A stretch of DNA of 64,000 bases from Lingula anatina (taxonomy: Eukaryota > Brachiopoda > Lingulata > Lingulida > Lingulidae), in contig NW_019776175.1 of NCBI RefSeq assembly GCF_001039355.2, positions 5,778 to 69,777 of the forward strand, written 5' to 3'. Positions 1 through 9,833 of this stretch are shown here, piece by piece (positions within the stretch are counted from its first letter, which is position 1; each line of letters opens with the position of its first letter). A program made the translations under genes and the position numbers. The notes beneath the pieces are model-generated. The model was given only the letters and a program-made list of their open reading frames with translations. It did no database searches and was not told the origin of the DNA.

Positions 1-113
1 AATTGTCATGGGGGGAGTCAGATTTTCATTATGAAAATCTGACTGGGGAGTCACATTTTCATAATGAAAATCTGACTGGGGAGTCACATTTTCATGGGAG
101 TCACATTTTCATG
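1..113. repeat. Short tandem repeat with perfect palindromes
   Basis: Several copies of a ~17-base unit (GGGAGTCA[C/G]ATTTTCAT) are interleaved with its reverse complement. Positions 16-44 form a perfect inverted repeat with 14-base arms (AGTCAGATTTTCAT and its complement) around one base. The block may continue left of the window. Confidence 0.8.
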
Positions 114-1726
114 TTACACCGGTATTAAGTCTAGATTGTCATTTCAACATCGACACATCTTCATATGAATCTATTGCATGCAGTGAAACATCGAAACAGT
201 GCAGCTATTGTAAAAGACATTGAATCTTGTCGCTATCATCTCCATCTTTTTTCTTTTGATTGCACCAGGTGAGAGATCTAAGAAGCACCTGACAAGATCT
301 TGTATTCGGAGACTGGTACATGTGGCACTAAGTTACTGCAGTCAAAGTAAATGGTGTTAAGAATCCCATTTTATCATTCCATTTGAATCACCATCACTGA
401 TTGATATTGGCATGCTATGATAGTGGAGATTACTGAGAAAAGAATTTGATAAAAGAGAAAAAAAAAAGCTTGAACTCACACAAGGGCTGTTGAAAAACTA
501 ATTTTATACTTCATGCATGAAAGAAAAAAAAAACATCTGACTCATTACATGAGATCTCGTTTATATGTCTGTTACATGACAAGAGATATAACTGTATCCT
601 TATCTTCATGCACGTAACGGTATCACCCATTTATGCAATTATCTAATCAAGAAAAGATCAGTAAAATCAAAGGACAAGGAGAAATTATAACTGATTACTT
701 CAAGCAGGAGATCAGTTTTGCTCCAAGTTCCATCGTTGAAACAATTATCGGAAAGCAGTCAAAAGATAATGGTAAAAGTGAACACTGCGTGTGTGTGTTT
801 GTGTGTGTGTGACACTTACAAACATTAACCTTCTGTTTCTCTTTCCAAAATAAATTGCTAATTAATCATTCTTGTATGGTGCTCTCCTATTTCCTTCTAT
901 TTAAAAGTTACAGTTCCTCTTAAAGAAAATGATTTTTAAAAAATATGACCCTATGGGGAAAAACCTTCACCCAATACAAGCATGAGAAACCATCTTGCAA
1001 GTTGTTATCTTTGACATGATCTGAGTTTAAAAAATTGAGCTTATTAACCACAGCAATAAAGGGGCGGAGAGGGGCAGGACAGACATAAAAACAATCATCA
1101 TTCATTTCTACTCAAGTAGCCGTAACAAAGAATCAAAACCTCAAAGCCAGTGGGGTAACATCATGGAAAAGAAGCATTTACAAGACAGAGGTGAACTTGT
1201 TCTGCAAATTACAATTGCATCAAATTTTAGGTCATTTTTCTTATCTGTCACCAGGGATGATTAACTCTGGAAATTACCTCTTGTCATCCTTTGTCATCTA
1301 TGTAATAGATAAAACCCTTAACTGTTCAGTAGTGTTTTTTTAAAGTAGATTTTATGATAAAAGCTTTAAGTAAACATGGGTACATGCATTTTCCAATTTC
1401 TGGTAGACCAAATATTATAAATACAAGTATTTTGATAAAAAAGAATTTTTGTTTTCATGTAAGCTTTCTTCATATTGTGTCAAGATGTTATTTAAGTTTA
1501 AATTTGATGTTTTTCAAGTCTGTGTAAATTAAACTTGCCTCATATCATTATTTTTTTCCCACAACTAATCCATCCTAAATGTTCTTCTGCATTTGGACAT
1601 TTAATTTTTACTGTCACAGTAGAGACTATTACCGTGAAATAATGACAAAACACTTTATTACCATCATGCAAGCATATTTTTGTAAAATAATAATACACAA
1701 TAAAGATACACAACATCTTCACTTAC
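1..1726 (-). other. Duox intron 7 (partial)
   Basis: AT-rich sequence with no recognisable coding segment on either strand. It contains a small palindromic tandem repeat at 1-113 and a short GT-rich tract around 788-811. It is inferred to be intronic because exon 7 ends in a consensus donor and the protein is far from complete. Confidence 0.7.
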
Positions 1727-1787
1727 CTGTGTACTCTGGAATCTTCTCATTCAACAGTGTTGGCAACCACTCATACATAATTATGTT
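1727..1787 (-). CDS. Duox: Duox coding exon 7 (last exon in window)
   Basis: A 61-bp exon with acceptor TTTTTTAG and donor GTAAGT reads NIIMYEWLPTLLNEKIPEYT plus one base of the next codon, directly continuing the QNI...YEWLP motif of dual oxidases. No following exon was recognised between 1726 and 1, so the next intron appears to be longer than 1.7 kb and the gene continues outside the window. Confidence 0.95.
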
Positions 1788-3822
1788 CTAAAAAACAGAA
1801 ATAAAAAAATTACGATTAGCAGGCATACTGACCAGAGAGGGTCATTCCCTGTCAGTCCAGCAGTGGTCATCAGGTGACCTGGGTTTGTCGGTCACACCTG
1901 CAATAAAATGGGTGGGAAATGATATATTTCAATGCATATTGAAAAATAATGATTGACTGTCGGTGAGAAATGTATGAGATTCCTTATCATTATCTCTCAT
2001 TTTTTAAGTTTCAAACCTTTGGATTTGATGAAGATAAATTTCTAATGTTTTGCGCACTAATTTACATTTCGATACTGTACACTGACCAAATGTAATAGGA
2101 TGTTTGGCACAAGTTAGATTTAACGGTCAAAGTGTGTTAAAGATAGATAATAAAAGCAACAGATAGTATGTGAGAATTTCAGAATTAAAGGCACACTGTA
2201 CTCATTTGAAAATTACCTATTTTCTATGTCTAAATATCCTGCAAAACTGCTTATCTTTCTCAATTCAGCCCTAAAAAACTTTTAAAAAAGCTTAAATAGC
2301 TGACAGCAATAGTTCTTTCTGAATATACAGGAAGACGATGAAATGACAGTCATTAAAAACTCAACCATTAAAATAAAAATGGAATAAAACATCCAAGTGC
2401 AAAGACAGGTTGAGCGATGACTGGTGAGCAGGCAAAAGTTGCCTTTTTTTCAGGGGAAAAAAAGATATTACAGAGGAAAAAAGGTTTTACATGGTAAAAA
2501 ATACTAATGTGTAATTGTGGGAAAAAAAGATATTACAGAGCAAAAAAAAAGTCTGCAATGATCCCCCAAACAGAAGAGTCTGAAGATGACCTACTGTTTT
2601 TTCTGTAAAATAATTCATGACTGTCACATTAACTATTCGCTTCATGTAAACCAAACTCCTTAAAAATATTCTTTAAAAACTGCAGTACATTATAAGGTTA
2701 AATTTGACTGCACCATAATCATCAACATAACAAAACACTTCAGGTTGAATTGCATGTGCTGTGATGTGCAATGTCCAGTACCAGTATCTTTTATCATAAT
2801 AGGTTATAAATATCAATTTTCTAGATGTCAGTCCTTTTAAGCCAATTTGTTAATGCTATTAGAAGTTGAGAGACAAGCTCAGAGTTTGTCTTATAAAGGT
2901 CAATGGCCTGGATCGCCTTATTTTAATAATGCCTCACAGCAAATTGTTCAATTTGGATGACCCAAAATATCATCTAAAACCCACGAAAAAAATTCTCAGA
3001 AGATTTTTGTCTAGGTTTAAAACAACCATAATTTTTCACTATCCAAAGATATGAAAAATGGCCATAAGCACTTGTAATGGAATCATGTCACAACAGGTCA
3101 ATAATGGACCTTTACAAGCAACAAAAAGGTCCATATGCCATGTGCAGCATATTCATACTGCGTATAAAGATAAAAAACTTGGTTCATACAAGCTAGGTAA
3201 CTTTTGAAACCAAATTTCACTCTCTACAATTCCCTACCAATAAAATGGCCCTCTGTGCATAATATATTTTACCACTAAAATTTAACATTTTAAAGATGTA
3301 TATAGAACTTCATTACTAGTACAAACACACATACACACGCACACACACATGCACACACACACATGCACACGCACGCACACACACACACACGCACACACAC
3401 ACACACACACACACAAACATAAAAATGGAAAGTGCTAGTAAGGAACCTACCTGCATTGTTGCGATTACCCAGCGCCTTGTCTTGTGAAACATTACTTCAT
3501 CAGCCCAGGTGGTATTCATCATGCTGGTGAACCGATCCGCCATGTAATTGTGCCAACGAAACCACACTATTCCCAGCGCCGTGAGGCCAGGGTGCATGTG
3601 GGTACGAGGATGGCCAAACACTGAAAATGATGAAAACAACACAATTAAAACGTGACAAAAACACCACAAAGTTTCATCAGCAGTGTAAATTTTAAAAGAG
3701 GAAAAAAATTAGCAATTAAAATATGTATGTACAAAGTAACAAAAACAAAAAAAAGGGAAAAAATTAACAATTAAAATACATCAATACAAAAATGAAGGAC
3801 TTAACAAATGAACACACATACA

Positions 3823-3865
<43 letters not shown>

Positions 3866-6800
3866 AAACAACAATCCAAGATAAAAGCAGATCAATACAC
3901 CACTTACTCCACTTAGTCTCAGGATCACTTAGTTTATGTTTGTGTGGACTAGGGAAGTTATCTAAAGGAAGACGAATATGATTCATTGCTGGGAACTCTT
4001 CCTCCCTGCTCCCATTGACTGACTTGAGGCGTCCATCGTGCATGGCTCGCAGACAGTTAGCCCATACCTCTTGTGTGCCATAGAGAAAACTGCCATCAAT
4101 CCAGCTAGTAACTTCATTAATCTGTGAAGTAAATGAGAAGTGTAAATGAGAAGTGACCATTTCTTATTGGTGGAAATTACAAGTTGTAATGTCACATGAC
4201 CAGGTGACATAAATAACAGATGCAGAAAAACTTGTGCTTGACTTAATTAGACATTAACAAACATCACTACACCAGAAATGGGTTCATTTGGTACTTTCAA
4301 TTGCTGAATGCCACAGAGTTTGTAAAAGCCTGATCAACTCATCATTGTTTTGCCATGTATTAAATAATTAAAAAATTGAGACTGTCTTACATAACACGTT
4401 CTCAATTTACTACCTGTTTTCTTGGATTATTAGGGGATCTTCCTGTCCTTTTATCATATGCAGCTCGATAAAACGGCATCATCTCTCTACCAGAGCACTT
4501 GGGATCAAAATCTTGGTCACACTTTGGAATAGGAACTTTGACCAATTCAACTGGACATGTTGGCATTGAAGAATAGGTGATCTCGTAGGTGACTAACTGA
4601 CCTGGAATATGACACAAAGATAAATACATACACCATTCTGGCATCACTTAAGCATTTTCATTATCTTTTCTTCACCTATGCAGTGAAAAAGTTCTCAAAT
4701 TTCTGATAACCATTAAGCAAAAAAATTATTCTTTTTTATCAAAAATATATTTTTTTATAAAAATAGTGCATACAATAGTTTTATACCCCAGCCATTGACT
4801 GATTCCATCTTATTTTAAATCAGGTTCTGTGCTCCAAAAATTTTCAAAATTATCAAAAACGGCACCCTTAAAAAATAACAAAATATAGGTCTCTCCAGGA
4901 TGTAATACGTAAACCCATGGCCCAAATCACAGTAAAACAGGAGAAGAGGTGCCATTCAGTAAAGCTAACTGCACTCAGCAAGAGTCCCTGCAGAGTTGGA
5001 CTGATCTACACAGACCAATGATATCTATGGGAATGGGCCCAACACCCACTTTTGACTTGACTTTTTTCATGGGACAAGGACCACTTCAGAGATAGGAATG
5101 GCCAAGGTTTGTCAACAGTGAGCATATATTGTACAAACCACCAATGCACAGAGGGGGTATTTCCATGATCACTACATCATCCTGAATTTTCAGGAAGAAA
5201 AAAAGAGACCTCTAATTTACCAAAGAAAGCCATGAGGGCTGTGAGGTTGTTGTAGGAGGGCAGTCCGCTGCTTCCATTGAAGACAGCATTGCTGATGTCC
5301 CTGGCAGCAGGACGTCCTTGACCAGATGGTTGGTATGTGTAGTCATCATAGCTCTGTGGAACAGTATTGAGAAGATGGCAGCCTGCAAAGAACAATTCTT
5401 ATTAATAATGATTTTTAAACTTTTGGAAATATCATAACAGTAACTTTTCTATCATTCTGAAACATATTGCAGAAAGACTGGTACAGTGTAAAATGTATCA
5501 CAAGCATTTGTGCTCTTACGGATGTGTTTTTATATTTTACATGTCAGCTAGTTGGAATTAAGGGAGCTGTTAGGTCAAAGGTATAAAAAGCTATAGAGTT
5601 TAAACATTATGCAGAGACGCCGCTGAACAATAAATATATATGTGTTCTTGCCCACTTTAAATTTGAAGTCATGACAGTTCTGTGGGAGGGAGTTGCCTCA
5701 TCAATGACATCATAACTTCTGTATCAAATGGAAACATTAAGCAGAGATGCTGGTATCAGTGTACATGAACAACTTGTGTATCTACAGTGATACCAAACGT
5801 GTACATAAACAATTTGTTTATATGTGTCCTTGCAGATGTTTCAGTACTGTGTACTCATGACAAGTCTAGGTCTAATTGCTAGTCATTCTTATACTATGTC
5901 ACTGTGGAAGCATGTACAGAAGATGGGAGCTTTAAAGGGTCAATGACAACCATGAGTAACAAGCACCAGATCCAAGGTTGAGCAAACATTAATTTGTTTC
6001 ATACAACAAATAATGAGACTATATGCACAGGCAGGTCTACACTGTGGGTCAGTGGGTTTCATTGTCATCCACTTGGGCCTTTGTGGAAGCTGTATATTAC
6101 TTATTAACTAAGAGTAGCATCCAAAGTCACAGACCACCCATCTGTAATTTTTTCCATTAATTTCAGGATATTTAATGATAATTTAAAAGGCTGAATGCAC
6201 ATGCTATAAAGGCTGATTAATGGGAGTACCTAGCATCTACATGACTATATCGGTCCATTCTTACCTCTGGTACCCCATCTCTGGTTGGCCAGGTTATTAA
6301 ACCATCCGTCATAGCGCTGTCTCTCTGTACCAAAGGCTGGGAAAGAAAAACAAGCCAAAGAATGCATTTATATGTACTCCACCAAATATCAAAAAATATA
6401 AAGTACCAAGAAGGAAATACTAGCATAGGGATCAATGTATTATTTTAACATATTTGAAAAAATAATAACACCTACAAGGGCTTTTTAAAATGCATTTTCA
6501 TTATTCAAGTTTAGTTAAATCATTTAGAGAGGCTATTTTCACAAACACGTTACATTTACATTGATTTCAGCTGAACTTTTTTTCTTGACTACTATCTTTA
6601 CAAATAAAGCATGTATTCATATTTTACGCCAAAACAAATATAATTACGTAGCAAATAACAAGGCTGGGCCCCGAGTCAAGTACGTCGAGCGCGAACATGC
6701 AAACCACTTTATAACAGTAGCTTTAGTGAGTACAAACTTATACCCTGGTGCGACAATGCCCCAATTCCAGGGGGAACAATTTGAGTCTACTTATGACCCT

Positions 6801-7337
6801 GGATTCGCGGCTTCAAAACACATATCCCCCTTCTTTAATTACACATTAAACAACACGAGCGGCACAAATCGTAAAGAAATACGATCACTCATGGTTAAAT
6901 TAAAGTACCTCTGTGGGACAAAGTAATCTAAAACATGTCGGGTTACCTGGTACATGAAGAAATCAAGATCACAATTTACAAATCATGCGTTTCAAAGTTC
7001 ACGAACTTCCTGAAATATTAGCAACAACTATGGACCGATGTTTCCGTGCCCAGTAATTCTTCAAGACACCACCAGCAATGATTTATAGCCAATTAAAGAG
7101 AAGAACATGTACATTCTAAAAAGAAGAACGCTGAAACATCCCCTGATACACACAAGACCTTTATTCGGTTATTTAAGCACCAAAAGAATTACCTCATATA
7201 CAAATACGTCCGACTTACGTGACTATAGGGGCCTTTATCTTACCTGCGTGTGTAGCTGTCACTATGTTAAGCGTCCCCACCAACAGACATATAAAAGTTA
7301 TTTGCATCTCCATGGCAACGGGCATTTTATTCTTCAT
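1727..7337 (-). CDS. Duox: Dual oxidase (Duox), 5' part of gene, seven coding exons
   Basis: Exons in transcription order are 7337-7244, 6336-6265, 5382-5221, 4601-4414, 4121-3908, 3620-3451 and 1787-1727. All introns are GT-AG and every junction keeps frame, giving 320 codons plus one base. The product begins with a signal peptide (residues 1 to about 28) and continues into the animal haem-peroxidase-like ectodomain of dual oxidases. Visible motifs are RYDGW (39-43), AFFGQ (107-111), SWIDGS (178-183), GHPRTH (246-251), FRWHN (264-268, H267 the likely proximal haem ligand) and YEWLP (305-309). Dual oxidases are ~1500-residue membrane proteins that make extracellular H2O2 from NADPH; the rest of the peroxidase domain, EF hands and NADPH oxidase core must lie left of position 1. 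Tyr115 sits where canonical peroxidases have the distal His. Likely N-glycosylation sequons are NGS, NLT, NGS and NTT. Duoxa, its maturation partner, diverges from it to the right. Identity is secure from the whole peptide; the symbol reflects family, not a species-specific name. Confidence 0.95.
3321..3416. repeat. (AC)n microsatellite, interrupted
   Basis: About 96 bases of AC dinucleotides with ATGC and ACGC interruptions, in Duox intron 6 just downstream of the exon 6 donor. Confidence 0.95.
3451..3620 (-). CDS. Duox: Duox coding exon 6: proximal haem-side segment
   Basis: A 170-bp exon (acceptor TTTTCAG, donor GTAGGT) encodes residues 245-300: FGHPRTHMHPGLTALGIVWF, then RWHN and RRWVIATMQ. 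H267 in RWHN aligns with the proximal haem ligand of animal peroxidases. An NTT sequon is present. A (CA)-rich microsatellite begins about 30 bases downstream of the donor. Confidence 0.96.
3823..3863. repeat. (AC)n microsatellite
   Basis: About 40 bases of AC repeats in Duox intron 5, close to the exon 5 donor. Confidence 0.95.
3908..4121 (-). CDS. Duox: Duox coding exon 5: peroxidase-homology domain
   Basis: A 214-bp exon (acceptor TTCACAG, donor GTAAGT) begins in phase 0 with INEVTSWIDGSFLYGT, the strongest family signature in the window, and encodes residues 173-243. The rest is a more variable loop (LRAMHDGRLK, NHIRLPLDN). It ends after the first base of a Met codon completed by exon 6. 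Confidence 0.96.
4414..4601 (-). CDS. Duox: Duox coding exon 4: peroxidase-homology domain
   Basis: A 188-bp exon (acceptor ATTCCAG, donor GTAGTA) encodes residues 111-172. It opens with QLVTYEI, which aligns with the distal-side GQ..DHD segment of mammalian peroxidases, where Tyr replaces the catalytic His and Thr replaces the preceding Asp. It continues with PIPKCDQDFDPKCSG and RAAYDKRTGRSPNNPR, characteristic of dual oxidases. It ends in phase 0. Confidence 0.95.
4936..5046. mobile_element. Fragment of fold-back TIR element (one end)
   Basis: This stretch in Duox intron 3 ends in GAGTTGGACTGATCTACAC, then CAATGATATCTATGGGAATG and GGCC, matching the right end of the complete element at 13106-13362. 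No matching left end was seen, so this looks like a decayed or truncated copy. Confidence 0.6.
5221..5382 (-). CDS. Duox: Duox coding exon 3: peroxidase-homology domain
   Basis: A 162-bp exon with acceptor TTTGCAG and donor GTAAAT encodes residues 57-109. It contains a dense run of residues shared with DUOX ectodomains, including RPAARDISNAVF and NNLTALMAFFG across the 3' junction. Sequons NGS and NLT are present. The exon begins with two bases and ends with one base of split codons. Confidence 0.94.
6265..6336 (-). CDS. Duox: Duox coding exon 2: start of peroxidase-homology domain
   Basis: This 72-bp exon has a TTCCCAG acceptor and a GTAAGA donor. In the frame set by exon 1 it reads FGTERQRYDGWFNNLANQRW and three more residues, the hallmark entry into the DUOX ectodomain with its RYDGW...NL motif. 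A longer ORF in another frame covers the same bases but is out of phase with both neighbours and was not used. Confidence 0.93.
7244..7337 (-). CDS. Duox: Duox coding exon 1: start codon and signal peptide
   Basis: ATG at 7337 in the context AAAATGA opens 31 codons. A short N-terminal stretch is followed by a hydrophobic core (ITFICLLVGTLNIVTA), a typical secretory signal peptide. It ends with one base of a split codon before the donor GTAAGA; that G joins the CC opening the next exon to give Ala. Two further in-frame ATGs (codons 5 and 9) could also serve as starts and keep the hydrophobic core. A possible acceptor (TTTCTTTAG) lies at 7376-7375 on this strand, so the exon may begin near 7374 and the 5' UTR may continue in an upstream exon. 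Confidence 0.88.
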
Positions 7338-7867
7338 TTTACTGTGCTTACTGAACAGTCTCACTTTCTGCCACCTAAAGAAAACAACAACAAGATCAAA
7401 CTAAGACACTTAAGGAGAAATAATCGATTCTATCAGTGAAACAAAAAGTTTAATCTGAGGAGAGTGTTTGGTCAGAGCAATGCAGGGTATGAACAAATTC
7501 TGTCTTCGTTGAAAAAAAAAATGTTCTTAAAACACTGGGCTAAGCTACAAGAAGTAACTTCATAGAAGCGCCATTTGGGAGGTCTACAAGTCAGAGGAAT
7601 TCTTTCTATATCACTAGCACAAACGGTATGTTATTGTGTAATAGTGACAAATGTAAAATTTGTCTTCTTTATCTTCAGGGGCCTATTATGTAATGGGAAG
7701 AAAGAAGATTGGACGATAAGCTAGATTTAATGTTCGGGATCATGGAACGTTTATAGAGCTGTCAGAGAAAGGCATGCATTTTTTAATCGCAAGAATTAGT
7801 CAGAAAGGTTATGAATGTTTTCTGCCACACGTTTATTTGTGTAGGGCATGATATTCTCGCGTGAGAG

Positions 7868-7945
7868 CACGTGATCGGCATAATTGTGCTGCGTAATGAG
7901 CGTGTCTTGTATTGGTACCATCACGTGTCGGTACCATCACGTGTC
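7868..7945. promoter_or_regulatory. Cluster of three CACGTG E-boxes, two in a 16-bp tandem repeat
   Basis: CACGTG occurs at 7868-7873, 7922-7927 and 7938-7943. The last two lie in two exact copies of GGTACCATCACGTGTC (7914-7929 and 7930-7945). They sit about 530-600 bp upstream of the Duox start codon. CACGTG is the canonical site of bHLH-zip factors (USF, MITF/TFE, MYC/MAX classes). A regulatory role is inferred from position and clustering only. Confidence 0.4.
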
Positions 7946-7967
7946 TTTTATGAAACCTATTATCACC

Positions 7968-7968
<1 letters not shown>

Positions 7969-7999
<31 letters not shown>
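7969..7999. repeat. (CT)n microsatellite
   Basis: About 30 bases of CT repeats directly beside the E-box cluster upstream of Duox. Confidence 0.95.
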
Positions 8000-8002
<3 letters not shown>

Positions 8003-9410
8003 CAATCAGGTAGGCTACACTACCGTTATGTGTTACTTTGTGCTGCATTGAAAACTGCAAGAAATCTTCGCCATGTAAGACATTGTGAATAAATGTGAAA
8101 AGGCATTAATTATCTGTCGTTTTTTTTTTCTTGCTCTAGATCAAATCTTAATTTTCTAAAATCCTGTTTTGAATTTTATACAGAAATGTTTTTAACATTT
8201 CATCTTAACCATAGATACAGAGTGTTTTAGTGCACTGTGAATGGTAAGCCTAATAATGCTTAAATATTTCAAGTATTGGGTCCCTCTTTCCATTTCATTG
8301 CCTTGCATGCTGTTATGACCATAACTTCAAAACCGCTTTTTCCAGTTTAAAGTAAAACAATAGGCCTACGGGAATTGCTGTGCAAGGTGCCTCGTTGAAC
8401 CAAATGTTTTAAAACTACTTTTTTGTTTCACATCAAAAAGAGCGAACATTTTGTATTCTCATGAAAAATGGGCCGTTGTGTTTGTATAGTACATACAGTA
8501 TACCTGAAACTGTCCAGCAATTGCACTGTAAACAAATAAAATGAAAAAGAAATATATATTGAATAAACGTAAAAAATTGAACTTGATAGAAAATGCCCTA
8601 CTTTGTTGATGTTATGGCTATCTTTTCTGCCAAGTTGAAAAGCACCCCTAAATGCGCTTCAGATAAAATTTGACAAGAAAACAGGTTCTGGTGCACTGTT
8701 AATGCTCTATTCAAAATGTTAAAGTTACGCTAATCAGCATCACAAGACTTTTAAGTAAAGGTACAGGTGATTCAGTGAAGTGGATGTATTTGATATTCTT
8801 TCATAAATATTATTTGTTTAATTCACGAATGAAAGCCTTCACAGGATAGGCCTAAGTGTTGAAAATCGATCACAATAGCAACTGATATTCAATATGCTAG
8901 ATTTAATTTCTGTTAATCTTAAATAACATGTTCATAATTGCGTAACATTCCACTTTCTTTAAATCTCTATCACTTGGAGATGTGACATCCATGAGAATAT
9001 TCCACTTGAAGCACAAATGTCTGGTAAAATGAAGGAACCAGTCAGATAATACTTCAGTGTAAGATAACCCTTGTTCGCACTCACCTAATATTTCAAAACT
9101 GCCAACATTACGTCTTTATGAATTGCTAATTAAGGAGTTCATTCAACCTAAACGAAATTACGCCAGCTTAATAACACAGGGAGATATCCAAGTGGGCATT
9201 ATTAACTCATAATAATATTTAGCAATGAACATTAAGCTGGTCATTTCCCCGTCACGGGTGTTCAGGGGCGCAGATAGGCAGCTCTTTTTAATGGGGGGAT
9301 TACGTGTTCTTTTCAGCTTAAAAGGCATATGTGCAAGTCAGACTTAATTGAGGTCGGTGTAACTCGTGAGGCTAGAGAGAACATTACCCCATAAGAACAG
9401 CCCGATCATC

Positions 9411-9833
9411 GGTCTAAACTAAGACCGCATTCAGAACAGAAGACTAAGGCTCTGTTCCCATAGATTTTAGATCGATCTATCCCCGCGGGGAGTCTCACTA
9501 GATTACTTTCAGATAATCCGACTTAAATGTCCGTCCCGCCTACTACAAGCTGTAAGGGGGTAATTAACTTTCGTGTCCGCCCGGCTGACAGCTATTTAGC
9601 GTGAACCCCCAGGGAGTTAGGTCGATCTAAAGTAGGTCGATCTAATCTATGGAAATGGGGTGCAACAGACCCGCAGATCAAATATGGCCGACCCAGTTGA
9701 ATAATTGTTGCGTAATCCCCGCGGGAAATCCAGTTGTCTAATTGGGTATTAAGCGTCAAGCTTTTTAGTGGGTCGTCATATTTGATCCACGGATCTGTTA
9801 GTCCGCCGTTCTGAATGCGCTCTTAAAGACCAA
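9411..9833. mobile_element. Fold-back element with outer inverted repeats, interrupted by a second element
   Basis: The outer ends are inverted copies: TAAGACCGCATTCAGAAC at 9420-9437 and its near-exact complement ending near 9825. Further inside, CAGATCAAATATGGCCGACC near 9675-9700 faces its complement near 9768-9797, so most of the element is one imperfect palindrome. The left arm is split by the element at 9448-9663; when that is skipped, the two arms align continuously. No transposase ORF is present, so this is a non-autonomous element. The right arm falls inside the duplicated block and recurs at about 11356-11529. Confidence 0.75.
9448..9663. mobile_element. Nested fold-back TIR element
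   Basis: The left end reads GGCTCTGTTCCCATAGAT and the right end ATCTATGGAAATGGGGTGC, which are inverted relative to each other. GATCGATCTA and GGTCGATCTA follow internally. It lies between GACTAA and AACAG of the outer element, with AA possibly duplicated at the insertion point. It belongs to the same family as the elements at 13106 and 29782 (shared GTTCCCATA/ATTCCCATA ends). Confidence 0.72.

Larger units (their letters stand above)
7338..9410. other. Upstream region of Duox, no coding gene
   Basis: Immediately upstream of the Duox start codon. It holds a possible 5' UTR splice acceptor (7376-7375, minus strand), an E-box-containing tandem repeat, a (CT)n tract, and a possible minus-strand donor (GTGAGTG after 9085). 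Open reading frames here are short and unlike any protein I recognise. Confidence 0.6.

Noticed and set aside
6217-6435. Minus-strand ORF over Duox exon 2 in a different frame
   Set aside because: Frame is incompatible with exons 1 and 3, whereas the other frame gives the conserved RYDGW motif with matching phases.
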